NCBI GenBank assembly: GCA_944380925.1
Contig: CALWJD010000001.1
Span: 317,044 to 381,043, forward strand
Length of the DNA stretch: 64,000 nucleotides
Direction of reading: 5' to 3'
DNA from: UMGS1491 sp944380925
Lineage (GTDB): Bacteria > Bacillota > Clostridia > Oscillospirales > Acutalibacteraceae
Below are positions 26,572 to 35,354 of this stretch, in pieces. A program made the position numbers and the translations under genes. The notes under the pieces were generated by a model. That model was not told where the DNA came from, did not search any database, and saw nothing but the letters and a program-made list of their open reading frames with translations. Within the stretch, counting starts at the first letter, position 1, and the number at the start of each line of letters is the position of its first letter.

Positions 26572-27126
26572 TTAAATTTTGCCTTTTTTCCAGCACTTAT
26601 GGCAAAGAGTTACGTACTTTTCTTCTCCGCCTATATCTATTATGTTGCCCTCATAAATTATATTTTCGCCTATGTAACGCGCATTAACAACCGCTTTCGT
26701 TTCGCATTTGCTGCACATAGACTGGATTTCCCTTATGGTATCGCAAACTTCTATTATTCTTCTGCTTCCTTCAAAGAGTCTGCCCGTATAATTATTTTTA
26801 AGCCCATAGCACATAACCATTATTCCGTTATCCGCCATTTCGCGGAGCTCATCAACTTGCGGTTCCGTTAAAAACTGCGCTTCATCAACCATAACTATAT
26901 CAAACGGCCCCTCTTTGGAAAGTACGCTTTCAACAGTTTGCTGAGTATCTAAGTAAAACGCCTCACTTGAAAGACCAATCCTAGATTTAATTAAAGTTTT
27001 GCCATAGCGAGTATCTAAACTTGGTTTTAAAAGCGCAACTTTTCTTCCGCGTTCTTCAAAGTTAAACTTTTTCATAAGTGCATTTGCTGTTTTGCTAGAC
27101 CCCATAACGCCGTAATAAAAATACAT
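26572..27126 (-). CDS. tdk: Thymidine kinase
   Basis: About 185 residues. It phosphorylates thymidine for salvage. The ATP site is YYGVMGSSKTANALM; the Walker B-like IVMVDEAQFLT and the C-terminal zinc cysteines (CSKCETKA and CHKCW) follow. The start is set at ATG 27126, where family members begin; an earlier in-frame start at 27201 would add 25 unrelated residues without a ribosome site. A GTG at 27132 is an equal alternative, with GAGAAG upstream. Confidence 0.94.
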   Translation of the reverse strand: MYFYYGVMGSSKTANALMKKFNFEERGRKVALLKPSLDTRYGKTLIKSRIGLSSEAFYLDTQQTVESVLSKEGPFDIVMVDEAQFLTEPQVDELREMADNGIMVMCYGLKNNYTGRLFEGSRRIIEVCDTIREIQSMCSKCETKAVVNARYIGENIIYEGNIIDIGGEEKYVTLCHKCWKKGKI

Positions 27127-27236
27127 TTTCACGATTATTTCACTTCTCTTATTTAAAATTTTTAGAGCATGAATTACAGTATACCATAATTTTTTTACCA
27201 TGAAAACAAGTATATATATTTAATTTAGTCAAAGGC

Positions 27237-27265
27237 TTGACAATATATTTTTGTTTACATAAAAT
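27237..27265 (+). promoter_or_regulatory. Promoter of the secreted DUF1796-like gene
   Basis: TTGACA (27237-27242), a 17-base spacer and TAAAAT (27260-27265), about 30 bases before the ATG at 27297, which also has AGGTGG 7 bases upstream. Confidence 0.8.
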
Positions 27266-27296
27266 AAAACCAGCGAAAATGTTAGGTGGCTAATAT

Positions 27297-28133
27297 ATGA
27301 AAAACCGCTCAAAATACTGTAAAATCCTTTTTGCACTGCTTTTACCGCCTCTTCTAATTTTTACACAAATAAATTTAGTAGCCGACCAACTCCTTGATCC
27401 GCCTATTTGCTTAAAAAACGGTGCCGGCATAAATAAACCGGAAAATAACGAGATAGAAGAGTTAAAGGTAGATTGTGCATTTTCTATCGGCGGATGGTGT
27501 ATATGTGCGCAGTACTTACAAAATAATAATTTAAGAAAAACAGCTTCTCCACTTGATTGGGTCAGAAGGTGTTCCTTAGATGCGGTTGCAAATTTATTTG
27601 AAACGAAATTCAAGTATTTTTTTACCAATATTTCGGTCGTTAATAAAAAGAACGAACACGGTATGCGAACCATATACGATATGAAAAACCACATAGAATC
27701 CATACATTATATGCCCTATGACGTACCGTTTGACCAAGCCTGCCAAGAATTTAGAGAAAAAATGCAAAAAAGAGCTAAAAAGATAGATACCATACTTTCA
27801 AACTCCGAATCCGTGCTACTGCTAAATTGCCGAAATAATCCCGAAACAATCGATAAAGACAGCACAGACGCTGAACTTAAAAAATTTGCAAAAAGGTTTT
27901 CCAAGATATACCCAAATTTGAAAAAAATATATTTAATTGACATTCACAACGATGACAGCATGCAAATACATAAAAAAATTATATATCAAAACAGGAAAAT
28001 CAAAATCATACAGTATAGATTTAAAAATATAGACAGGCAAAACTTCTACCCCATATGGCTGGGAAATCAAGCGGCTTGGGGCGAAATCATGAAACACATA
28101 AGTCTTACAAATCCAAATACATGCTACAATTAA
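27297..28133 (+). CDS. Secreted DUF1796-like putative papain-fold cysteine peptidase
   Basis: 278 residues with a signal peptide (about 1-29). The body resembles DUF1796, predicted papain-like cysteine peptidases: FSIGGWCICAQYLQ with the candidate nucleophile Cys68, SPLDWVRRCSLDAVANLF, and a later LLNCRNNPE and LIDIHND. Family members are mostly cytoplasmic and often near capsule or glycosyltransferase genes; a secreted form is less usual. It is monocistronic, with its own promoter and a terminator at 28177. The assignment rests on motif resemblance only. Confidence 0.65.
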   Translation: MKNRSKYCKILFALLLPPLLIFTQINLVADQLLDPPICLKNGAGINKPENNEIEELKVDCAFSIGGWCICAQYLQNNNLRKTASPLDWVRRCSLDAVANLFETKFKYFFTNISVVNKKNEHGMRTIYDMKNHIESIHYMPYDVPFDQACQEFREKMQKRAKKIDTILSNSESVLLLNCRNNPETIDKDSTDAELKKFAKRFSKIYPNLKKIYLIDIHNDDSMQIHKKIIYQNRKIKIIQYRFKNIDRQNFYPIWLGNQAAWGEIMKHISLTNPNTCYN

Positions 28134-28176
28134 AACACAAATGCTAAATATCACAAAATTAAATATACAAAAAATA

Positions 28177-28222
28177 GCCGTGAATCATCTATCTTTTTTT
28201 ACAAAGACAAATGGTTCACGGC
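28177..28222 (+). terminator. Terminator-like hairpin after the DUF1796-like gene
   Basis: GCCGTGAA (28177-28184) pairs with TTCACGGC (28215-28222) around a 30-base loop that itself contains TTTTTTT. The U-tract after the stem is weak; it may serve both converging genes (stops at 28133 and 28252). Confidence 0.5.
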
Positions 28223-28251
28223 AAATTATGTAAACCTTAACAAAATATAAA

Positions 28252-28842
28252 CTAAAAAAGCCTTTCCAACCGACTTTCAAGTCTATCTAAAAGTCTGTGT
28301 GATTTTTCCAAAAACATCGGCCTATCTTCACTATAATCTTCAATTGCGCGGCGGATATCTTCATTCATCTCTAATCTGCTTTGAAAAGCACGACTAAAGC
28401 TTTCAAAATTTACTTTATCACGTCTATAAGCCTTCGGGCTCCTTTTAAGCAAAAAACATGGAACAAAATTATGATGTTTCAAAGGCGTGAACGTTGAACC
28501 ATAATTTTCACGAGCAAAAGCGGATATACATTTAAATATTCTTTGGTATATGCACTCAAATATTTTATACACTTTCTTGCGCTGCAAATATTTAAGCTCC
28601 TCACAAGCCATAGGATTTGCATGAACGTGCCAAATATATAGCTCAAATCTTGTTAGAATACGTTTAATTCTGTTCTGTAATCCAACCGCATCTCTAAATT
28701 CTAAAAGTATGCGTGTGGTTGACCCGGGTGGAGTAACCGTCATTATCGGGACTTTATATTTAACAGAATTTACCGGTAAACGGCAACTAAAAAGTAAAGC
28801 GCAGGATAAACTGCCTACTAAAATCTTTTTAGTTAATTCCAT
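28252..28842 (-). CDS. Hypothetical secreted or lipid-anchored protein
   Basis: 196 residues, no family recognised. The ATG at 28842 has GGGAG 6 bases upstream and begins with a signal sequence (MELTKKILVGSLSCALLFSC); an earlier frame start at 28905 would place unrelated residues before it. The Leu-Phe-Ser-Cys at the end of the hydrophobic stretch could be a lipobox, though followed by Arg, which is not typical. The mature part is basic and Arg-rich, with a helical C-terminus (RLLDRLESRLERLF). It sits between rplI and a secreted cysteine-peptidase-like gene, in a patch of accessory genes splitting the rplI-dnaB neighbourhood. Confidence 0.6.
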   Translation of the reverse strand: MELTKKILVGSLSCALLFSCRLPVNSVKYKVPIMTVTPPGSTTRILLEFRDAVGLQNRIKRILTRFELYIWHVHANPMACEELKYLQRKKVYKIFECIYQRIFKCISAFARENYGSTFTPLKHHNFVPCFLLKRSPKAYRRDKVNFESFSRAFQSRLEMNEDIRRAIEDYSEDRPMFLEKSHRLLDRLESRLERLF

Positions 28843-28915
28843 AAACATCTCCCAAAGCCAAAAATAGTTTTTCTTACTTTTGACATCGCAATAAGCCAAC
28901 AACAAATTAAAAATA

Positions 28916-29368
28916 TCATCCTACTATCAACTTCATGTTTGTTTCCACATCTGCAAATAACTTGATTTTTATATCATAAACTCCGGGCAACTTAATATTA
29001 CCATTTTCAATGCCTTCAAAGAATATTTTCTTTTTGTCTACGTTTACGAGATAAACCTCATTTATTTTTTCTGCAACAGCCTTGCTCGTAACCGCTCCAT
29101 ATAATTTGCCGTTTTCGCCATGCTTTAAATTGAGTGTAACCGATTTGCCGCTGATTTGATTTGCAATATTTACCGCCTCTTGCCTATCGGCTTCCTTATG
29201 GTAATTTTTTGCATTTATTGCATCTTGCAATTCTTTTTTGGATTGATTATTCATAACCTTTGCCAATTTTTTAGGCAGCAAAAAGTTGTTTGCATAGCCG
29301 TCCGAAACTTTAACTACATCCCCTTTTTTGCCATGCTTGGGAACATCTTGCATTAAAATTACTTCCAT
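28916..29368 (-). CDS. rplI: 50S ribosomal protein L9
   Basis: 150 residues. MEVILMQDVPKHGKKGDVVKV and DGYANNFLLPKKLA are the L9 N-terminal rRNA-binding domain; a helical linker and the C-terminal domain (HGENGKLYGAVTSKAVAE, GVYDIKIKLFADVE) follow. It lies 21 bases after the gdpP-like gene, the usual pair in Bacillota. Confidence 0.97.
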   Translation of the reverse strand: MEVILMQDVPKHGKKGDVVKVSDGYANNFLLPKKLAKVMNNQSKKELQDAINAKNYHKEADRQEAVNIANQISGKSVTLNLKHGENGKLYGAVTSKAVAEKINEVYLVNVDKKKIFFEGIENGNIKLPGVYDIKIKLFADVETNMKLIVG

Positions 29369-29389
29369 TACACAATCTCCATTCTAAAT

Positions 29390-31408
29390 TTATTTTGATT
29401 TTATATCATTTAATTTTTCTTTGATAACCTTAATAAGCCTCGCTTCAACATCATCAAACGAAGCATCGGAAACTTGCGCTGCAGCCATAGTTTGATGTCC
29501 GCCACCGCCAAGCGCTTCCATTACCAGCTGCACGTTTACATCCCCTAATGAACGTGCGGAAATATTAATTTTTCCATCGCTTTCAAAAAGCACGAAAGAT
29601 GCCTTTATATTCTTTAAGTTTAAAAGCTCGTCTGCTGCCTGCGAACACGCTATTCGAACATTATTTTTAAAATCGGACTTTTCAAGCTTTGCAATTACAA
29701 AATTTTCAAAAACACGTGAGTTTGCTATCACTTGGCACTTAAGCTTATACATATCTATGGAACTTCCGAACATCTTTTTTACTTCCGCATTTTCAGCACC
29801 CTTTTTCTTAAGATATGCAGCCGCTTCAAACGTTCTTATACCGGTCTTTAAAGTGAAATTCTTGGTATCGAGCATAATGCCTGCGAGCAAACACTCCGCT
29901 TCCGCTTTTTTAAGATGACCATCAAACATGTATTGTACCATTTCCGCCACCATTTCACAAGTAGATGACGCGAAGGGTTCATGAAAGAATACCGCAGCAT
30001 TATCAATTTTATCCACAGTCATTCGATGATGATCAATTACCGCAACATTATTTATCTTTGAATATAAATCCGCACTTTCCAAAAATTTAAGCGAATGAGT
30101 ATCCACAATAATCAGCAGGGAATTAGGGGTAACCATTGAAATTGCCTGATGCGGAGATATAAAAATTTTATCCGAACTGAATTTTTCAAGATGTTCTATC
30201 GCCAATCCCGCCAAAGATTGCGATTTATCCACCACAACATAAGCTTTTTTCTTCTTTACCCTTGCACATATACTCCAAAGCGCCGCCGCTGAACCTATAC
30301 TATCAAAGTCTGAATATTTGTGACCCATAATAAACACGGTATCGCTTTCTCGTATTTTTTCAAGAAGCGTCATTGCAACAACACGTGTTTTTACTTTACT
30401 GCGTTTTTCTATGCCTTGGGACGTTCCGCCAAAAAATTCATACGAATTTTTCTTTTTTATGGTTACTTGATCTCCTCCTCGACCAAGCGACATGTTAAGT
30501 GCGTTTTTTGCCTCCATCGCCGCTGCCGAAAGAACATCCTCACCTTTGCTAATACCGATAGAAACCGTTGCGTATCTATGCTGATCAATCTTAAAAGAGT
30601 GTATTTTATCTAAAACACTGAATTTACTCTCTACAAAACCTTTTAAATACTTTTCTTCGAAAATAACAAAATATTTTTCGTCACTAAGCTTTCTAAAAAT
30701 GCCCTGTACCTCTTTAATCCACTCACGCAAAGTATTTTCCACGGAAACCGAAATTTGCGAACTTTGCTCTTCGCTTGCATATCTTTTAAGTTCTTCCTTA
30801 TTATCAAACAAAATAAATCCAACACATATTCTTGAATCCAAATATTTTCTTTTGATTAATTTATATTCGGTGTTATCTACAAAATAGAGTACTAAAAAAT
30901 CATTTACTCTATTTGCATATATCTTAAACTTTTTTTCTCCATAGGAAAAGTTTAAAAAATTATGATTACTACCCACACCAAAAGAACCGGTTTCATAAAC
31001 ATTTTGCAAAGCTTTTGGATCAACCAAAGAACTAAGAGTAAAATCATAGCTACCGTCTACAAATACCTTTAAAAACTCTGAATTATAAAAAATAACATTA
31101 TCTAGTTTTTCGCCTTTTAAAACTGCAATCGGAACGGGAATACCATTTATAATACTGCTTATGTTATTATTCGCAAACTCTATACCATCGGCTGAAATAT
31201 TGCCAAAATAGCTTTTCCTGTTTTTTATAAATATCGAAACAATCAAAATTAAAACCGCAGATATAGATACATTTATGAAAGTAAGTATTGGGCTAAATAC
31301 AATGGACGAGATATTCATAAGCAAAACAATAGCGGAAATAAAAATAAATAAACTATATATGGATTTATCAGCTTTTCTCAAGTTATGTACACCCCTTAAA
31401 AACAGCAA
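29390..31408 (-). CDS. gdpP: GdpP-like cyclic-di-AMP phosphodiesterase (DHH/DHHA1)
   Basis: 672 residues. Two N-terminal membrane segments (about residues 15-60) are followed by a PAS-like region, a degenerate GGDEF domain and the DHH/DHHA1 phosphodiesterase (about 345-672). The metal site shows GHKYSDFDSIGS, IIVDTHS and VIDHHR; the DHHA1 end shows GGGGHQTMAAAQ. GdpP hydrolyses c-di-AMP to pApA and so tunes potassium and turgor. A KimA-like potassium importer, a known c-di-AMP-controlled protein in Bacillus, is also in this window at 41826. It precedes rplI. Confidence 0.93.
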   Translation of the reverse strand: MLFLRGVHNLRKADKSIYSLFIFISAIVLLMNISSIVFSPILTFINVSISAVLILIVSIFIKNRKSYFGNISADGIEFANNNISSIINGIPVPIAVLKGEKLDNVIFYNSEFLKVFVDGSYDFTLSSLVDPKALQNVYETGSFGVGSNHNFLNFSYGEKKFKIYANRVNDFLVLYFVDNTEYKLIKRKYLDSRICVGFILFDNKEELKRYASEEQSSQISVSVENTLREWIKEVQGIFRKLSDEKYFVIFEEKYLKGFVESKFSVLDKIHSFKIDQHRYATVSIGISKGEDVLSAAAMEAKNALNMSLGRGGDQVTIKKKNSYEFFGGTSQGIEKRSKVKTRVVAMTLLEKIRESDTVFIMGHKYSDFDSIGSAAALWSICARVKKKKAYVVVDKSQSLAGLAIEHLEKFSSDKIFISPHQAISMVTPNSLLIIVDTHSLKFLESADLYSKINNVAVIDHHRMTVDKIDNAAVFFHEPFASSTCEMVAEMVQYMFDGHLKKAEAECLLAGIMLDTKNFTLKTGIRTFEAAAYLKKKGAENAEVKKMFGSSIDMYKLKCQVIANSRVFENFVIAKLEKSDFKNNVRIACSQAADELLNLKNIKASFVLFESDGKINISARSLGDVNVQLVMEALGGGGHQTMAAAQVSDASFDDVEARLIKVIKEKLNDIKSK

Positions 31409-31470
31409 AAAATTAGTATAACACCCATACAGGTATTATACTAACAAATTAATTTTTTCTCCAGTATTTT

Positions 31471-33396
31471 TTAAACTTCCATGATAATTGGCAAAATCAC
31501 GGGGTTTCGGCGTGTTTTGTTATGGAATAATTTATAAAGCTCATCTCGAACTTTTGTTTTCATAAGTCCCCAATCGCGCGTTTTGGAATCTGCGCATTCC
31601 TCAAGAACTCGCATAGCTGTGCGCCTGGCATCCTCGATAAGCTGCTCAGATTCACGGACATAGACAAATCCACGCGAAACAATATCAGGCCCTGCAATAA
31701 CATGTTTATCAGAAGAATCAAGCGTTGCAACCACAACAATCAGGCCGTCTTCGCCCAGGTGTTTCCTATCCCTTAGCACTATGCTTCCAACATCACCGAC
31801 GCCGATTCCGTCAACCAGCACAAGCTCCAAAGGTAATTGCGCAACTTTTTTCATGGAGTTTTTGTTTATCTCCAAAACATCTCCCGTATCTCCGACAAAA
31901 ACATTAGATTCCGGCATACCCATAGCAGTTGCTAAAGCCGCATGTTTCATAAGATGCCTGCGTTCTCCATGCACAGGAATAAAATATTGCGGTTTTACAA
32001 TGCCTTGCATAATTTTTAGTTCCTCTTGGCATGCATGACCCGAAACGTGAGTTTCATACATCGATTCATAAACAACCTCGCAGCCGAGTTTCATAAGTTC
32101 GTTAACTACCGTACCAACCATTTTTTCGTTCCCGGGTATAGGAGTTGCGGAAATGATTATAAAATCTTCAGGTCCCACATCTACCTTTTTATGTTCGGCA
32201 AATGCCATTCTGTGAAGTGCCGACATCGGCTCGCCCTGACTACCTGTTGTAACCAACACAATTTCATTTTTTCCGTATCTGGTTATCAAATCTATATCAA
32301 TAATAGTACCTTCGGGCACATCAAGATAATTCATTTGCTGAGCAATTGTTACGTAGTTAAGCATGCTCCTGCCCGAAAAGGCAACTTTCTTACTATAGCT
32401 ATGCGCACAGTTTATTATCTGCTGTATACGCCCGATATTAGAAGCAAAGGTGGCAATTATTATGCGCTTATCCTTTGCTTGTTGGAATAAACGTTCAAAG
32501 GACCTATCTATTTTTTTCTCCGTCATGGTATATCCCGGGCGCTCGGCGTTGGTTGAATCGGCCATAAATGCCAAAACTCCTTCTTTGCCAAGCTGCGCAA
32601 ATCTGGCTAGGTCTATCATCTCGCCGCGCGAAGGGGTGCAATCAATTTTAAAATCCCCCGTATGAACAATCGTCCCAGCCGGAGTACGTATTGCAAGCGC
32701 CGCCGCATCGGGTATGGAATGGTTAACGTTTATAAATTCAACATCCATACAACCAAGTTTTACGTGTTCTCCCGGCATAACTGTTGTAAGTTTAGTGCTC
32801 GATAAAAGTCTGTTTTCTTTAAGTTTTCCGTTTATCAAGCCTATAGTCAAAGGTGTTGCATAAATAGGAATGTTAATTTTATTTAAAAGATAAGGTATTG
32901 CCCCTATGTGATCTTCGTGCCCATGGGTTACAACCAAACCTCTTATTTTCTCTCTGTTGGCTTCCAGATAAGAAAAATCAGGTATAACCAAATCAATTCC
33001 GAGCATTTCGCCATCCGGGAAAGACATACCGCAATCGACTATTATTATATCGTCATCACACTCGAAAGCTGTTATATTTTTTCCTATCTGATTAAGACCG
33101 CCCAAAAACACTACTTTAACCGATTTTGCATTTTTGGTTCTTCTTGAACTACTTTTATAAGATCTTACGGAATTAGTTCTATGTTTAACTTGAACCTTTT
33201 CTTTATTTGGTTCAATATTATTAATATTTTCGTTTTTCGATGCAGTTTTATTTGATTTATTTGGTTTATCCATTGTGTTATAATTTTTTGTGATATGCTT
33301 TTTGCCTTTTGTGTTTTCTATCGTTTTCTTTATTGGCTGTCTTTTAATTTTTTTGGCCGAAACATCAAAATTTTCAGATGAATTATTTTCAGACAT
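31471..33396 (-). CDS. rnj: Ribonuclease J
   Basis: 641 residues. Metallo-beta-lactamase/beta-CASP nuclease with 5'-3' exo- and endonuclease activity in mRNA decay. The core starts about residue 90 (VVFLGGLNQIGKNITAFE) with the metal motif THGHEDHIGA, NHSIPDAAALAI, HTGDFKID and the beta-CASP block ISATPIPGNEK and PVHGERRHLMKHA. Residues 1-85 are a low-complexity extension rich in Lys, Asn and Ser, longer than in Bacillus RNase J1, possibly for RNA or ribosome contact. AGGAGG precedes the ATG, and a strong promoter lies at 33554. Confidence 0.95.
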   Translation of the reverse strand: MSENNSSENFDVSAKKIKRQPIKKTIENTKGKKHITKNYNTMDKPNKSNKTASKNENINNIEPNKEKVQVKHRTNSVRSYKSSSRRTKNAKSVKVVFLGGLNQIGKNITAFECDDDIIIVDCGMSFPDGEMLGIDLVIPDFSYLEANREKIRGLVVTHGHEDHIGAIPYLLNKINIPIYATPLTIGLINGKLKENRLLSSTKLTTVMPGEHVKLGCMDVEFINVNHSIPDAAALAIRTPAGTIVHTGDFKIDCTPSRGEMIDLARFAQLGKEGVLAFMADSTNAERPGYTMTEKKIDRSFERLFQQAKDKRIIIATFASNIGRIQQIINCAHSYSKKVAFSGRSMLNYVTIAQQMNYLDVPEGTIIDIDLITRYGKNEIVLVTTGSQGEPMSALHRMAFAEHKKVDVGPEDFIIISATPIPGNEKMVGTVVNELMKLGCEVVYESMYETHVSGHACQEELKIMQGIVKPQYFIPVHGERRHLMKHAALATAMGMPESNVFVGDTGDVLEINKNSMKKVAQLPLELVLVDGIGVGDVGSIVLRDRKHLGEDGLIVVVATLDSSDKHVIAGPDIVSRGFVYVRESEQLIEDARRTAMRVLEECADSKTRDWGLMKTKVRDELYKLFHNKTRRNPVILPIIMEV

Positions 33397-33553
33397 GTAT
33401 ACTACCTCCTATTTTTAAAAAAATTACAAATCTTCAAAATATAAAAACTCAATCTCACAACTAAAAGTTACATGAGATCTAAACATCTTCGATATCAAAA
33501 AATTAAACGAATAAAAAGTAAATAACTAATTCCGTACATCAAATATCTCTATC

Positions 33554-33582
33554 AGTATATCAAAAACCGGTATACAAGTCAA
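33554..33582 (-). promoter_or_regulatory. Promoter of rnj
   Basis: On the minus strand TTGACT (33582-33577), a 17-base spacer and TATACT (33559-33554). The leader is about 150 bases to the rnj ATG. Confidence 0.8.
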
Positions 33583-33632
33583 CAAAATTTCCAAATTTAA
33601 CCATTTTTTAAAAATAAAGGAGATTCTTTAAA

Positions 33633-34079
33633 ATGCCAAATCCAAAGAAAAAAGTTTATATATACACCGACGGCGCATGCAGCGGAAACCCGGGTAAGGG
33701 AGGCTGGGGCGCTATCTTGGTTTATAAAAATCACCGCAAAGAAATTTCCGGAGCAGATGCAAGCACAACAAACAACAAAATGGAGCTCACCGCTATGATA
33801 AAAGCTCTTGAAATGTTAAAAGAGCCCTGTGAAGTTGAAGCCTACACGGATTCTAAATACCTTTGTGATTCAATAAACAACGGCTGGGCTATATCTTGGC
33901 AAAAAAACAATTGGATTAAAAAAGATAAAAAGCCTGCGCTAAATGCAGACTTATGGGAAAAATTATTAAATTTAATCACAAAACACAGCATCCAAATCAA
34001 CTGGGTTAAAGGCCACGCAGGTCACCCGGAAAATGAACGCTGCGACACGCTTGCAACAAATGAAATAAAACAGCTGTAA
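33633..34079 (+). CDS. rnhA: Ribonuclease HI
   Basis: 148 residues. It removes RNA from RNA-DNA hybrids. The catalytic acids are seen as YTDGACSGNPGKGGWG (Asp), NNKMELTAMIKAL (Glu), EAYTDSKYLCD (Asp) and the terminal HPENERCDTLA (Asp); KGHAGHPENE provides the loop His. AAAGGAG precedes the ATG. It is divergent from rnj, with which it shares a 236-base intergenic region. Confidence 0.96.
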   Translation: MPNPKKKVYIYTDGACSGNPGKGGWGAILVYKNHRKEISGADASTTNNKMELTAMIKALEMLKEPCEVEAYTDSKYLCDSINNGWAISWQKNNWIKKDKKPALNADLWEKLLNLITKHSIQINWVKGHAGHPENERCDTLATNEIKQL

Positions 34080-34125
34080 ATAAAATTAAAAAAACTTTTG
34101 AACTAATCGCATCTTTTGATTCAAA

Positions 34126-34458
34126 TTATTTGTGGGCAGACCATTTTATTAGTTTTTCCCCAAAATAGCGTGCTATTTTTTTACGCCTATGAAAAATACG
34201 ACCTCCCTGGTAGCCAATCACAAGCAAAGTTGACATACTTATCACTCTACCGCACAAATTACCCAAACGCCAATGTCTCGCACTTATCAAATCGCTGTGA
34301 CCACACATTCCAACATATGCACGTATAGATGACGATATATCTAATCCAAAATTCTGTGTGAAAGCTTCACTCACACCTTCCCATATATCCGATATTGCGC
34401 CGCCTGCAACAGTTTCTAAATCACTTTCCCCTAATTTTGCTATACCCTCTAAAGCCAT
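34126..34458 (-). CDS. Double-glycine-leader hydrophobic protein (paralogue of 34748-35122)
   Basis: About 110 residues from the ATG at 34458. The 20-residue leader (ending ESDLETVAGG) aligns position for position with the leader of the next gene, which decides this start over a TTG at 34479. The mature part has an HWRLGNL segment, a hydrophobic helix (STLLVIGY) and a basic tail (FHRRKK). Its HWxxGxLxxxVI pattern is shared exactly with the neighbour at 34748. Leaders of this type are cut by peptidase-containing ABC exporters, but none is seen in the window. Ribosome site is weak (GGAG 15 bases away). Function unknown; a bacteriocin or surface peptide is possible. Confidence 0.65.
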   Translation of the reverse strand: MALEGIAKLGESDLETVAGGAISDIWEGVSEAFTQNFGLDISSSIRAYVGMCGHSDLISARHWRLGNLCGRVISMSTLLVIGYQGGRIFHRRKKIARYFGEKLIKWSAHK

Positions 34459-34680
34459 ATCTCTAATTAAAATCTCCAATTTTTTAATATATAAAAAATA
34501 CTTTTAAACTAAACCATTTTTGCATCGTTCATATTTTTATATATTATAATTTCTAGATAGTTTTTATAAACATCTTTTGTGTTTAGTGTACAAGCCAAAT
34601 TTTATTACAAAAACAGCTAAAGCCATAAAACTATACACATTATATGCCGATATAAAAATATTATCAAGATGAAAAAGTAC

Positions 34681-34719
34681 ATAAAAAATTCGCACGTTTT
34701 TTACATGCGAATTTTTTAT
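34681..34719 (-). terminator. Strong intrinsic terminator after the 34748-35122 gene
   Basis: A 14-bp perfect inverted repeat (arms 34681-34694 and 34706-34719) with core ATTCGCA/TGCGAAT and flanking A6/T6 runs. It would end transcripts in either direction. Confidence 0.9.
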
Positions 34720-34747
34720 CTTGGCTCCAGCACTGCTATTAAAAAAT

Positions 34748-35122
34748 TTATTTCTTTTTCTTAGGCCTTTTCGATGGTTGGTTAAACTTTGCAAGCAAAT
34801 ATCCGGCTCCAAGTACAGGGAGTAACTTTATAACGTCGGAAATAAGACATCCGAACGTCCAATGTTCAAAGCCATGCATACGCATACAATTAAGCATCCC
34901 TAAAGCACCATCTCTAAGAAAACCATACTTTAATCCTCCAAGAAAAGTAACATCATCCGAAACGGGCTCCGCAGCAGTGCCTGAACTTCGGGTGGAGCCT
35001 ACACTCTCCTCTTGTATGAGAGGCTCTGCAACCACTGAAGATACGTCTTCTTCCTCTCCAGACCCACCTACTACACATAATAAATCTTTTTCGCTAAGCT
35101 GTACTAATTTTTCTGCATTCAT
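34748..35122 (-). CDS. Double-glycine-leader hydrophobic protein
   Basis: 124 residues, ATG with AAGGA 8 bases upstream. The leader is 20 residues, ending SEKDLLCVVGG. The mature part starts with an acidic, Ser-rich segment (about residues 21-55), then HWTFGCLISDVI and a hydrophobic helix (KLLPVLGAGYLLAKF), and ends in a lysine run (KRPKKKK). It shares HWxxGxLxxxVI with the protein at 34126, so the two are paralogues beyond the leader. It lies between rnhA and a polysaccharide epimerase gene with no exporter or immunity gene recognisable nearby. Confidence 0.7.
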   Translation of the reverse strand: MNAEKLVQLSEKDLLCVVGGSGEEEDVSSVVAEPLIQEESVGSTRSSGTAAEPVSDDVTFLGGLKYGFLRDGALGMLNCMRMHGFEHWTFGCLISDVIKLLPVLGAGYLLAKFNQPSKRPKKKK

Positions 35123-35354
35123 TATACTTATCCTTAATTTTTTAAATTATAATATTATGGCAAAGCAATCGTTTGCATGATACCAATTTATTATAATTTA
35201 TATTAAACGTCAACCATTTTTATTTAATACCTTGATGCTTTATTAACCAAACTCTAATATAATGCTTTCAGAACGCCCTGGGCTGTACGACAACTTGAAA
35301 CAAAATATCACTATATCTTGCTTTTTTTCAATATGTTTTCGAAAAGCATATTCT

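Noticed and set aside
34564..34812. An 82-residue minus-strand frame overlapping the double-glycine gene
   Set aside because: It crosses the strong terminator at 34681-34719, overlaps a better-supported gene in another frame and has no ribosome site.
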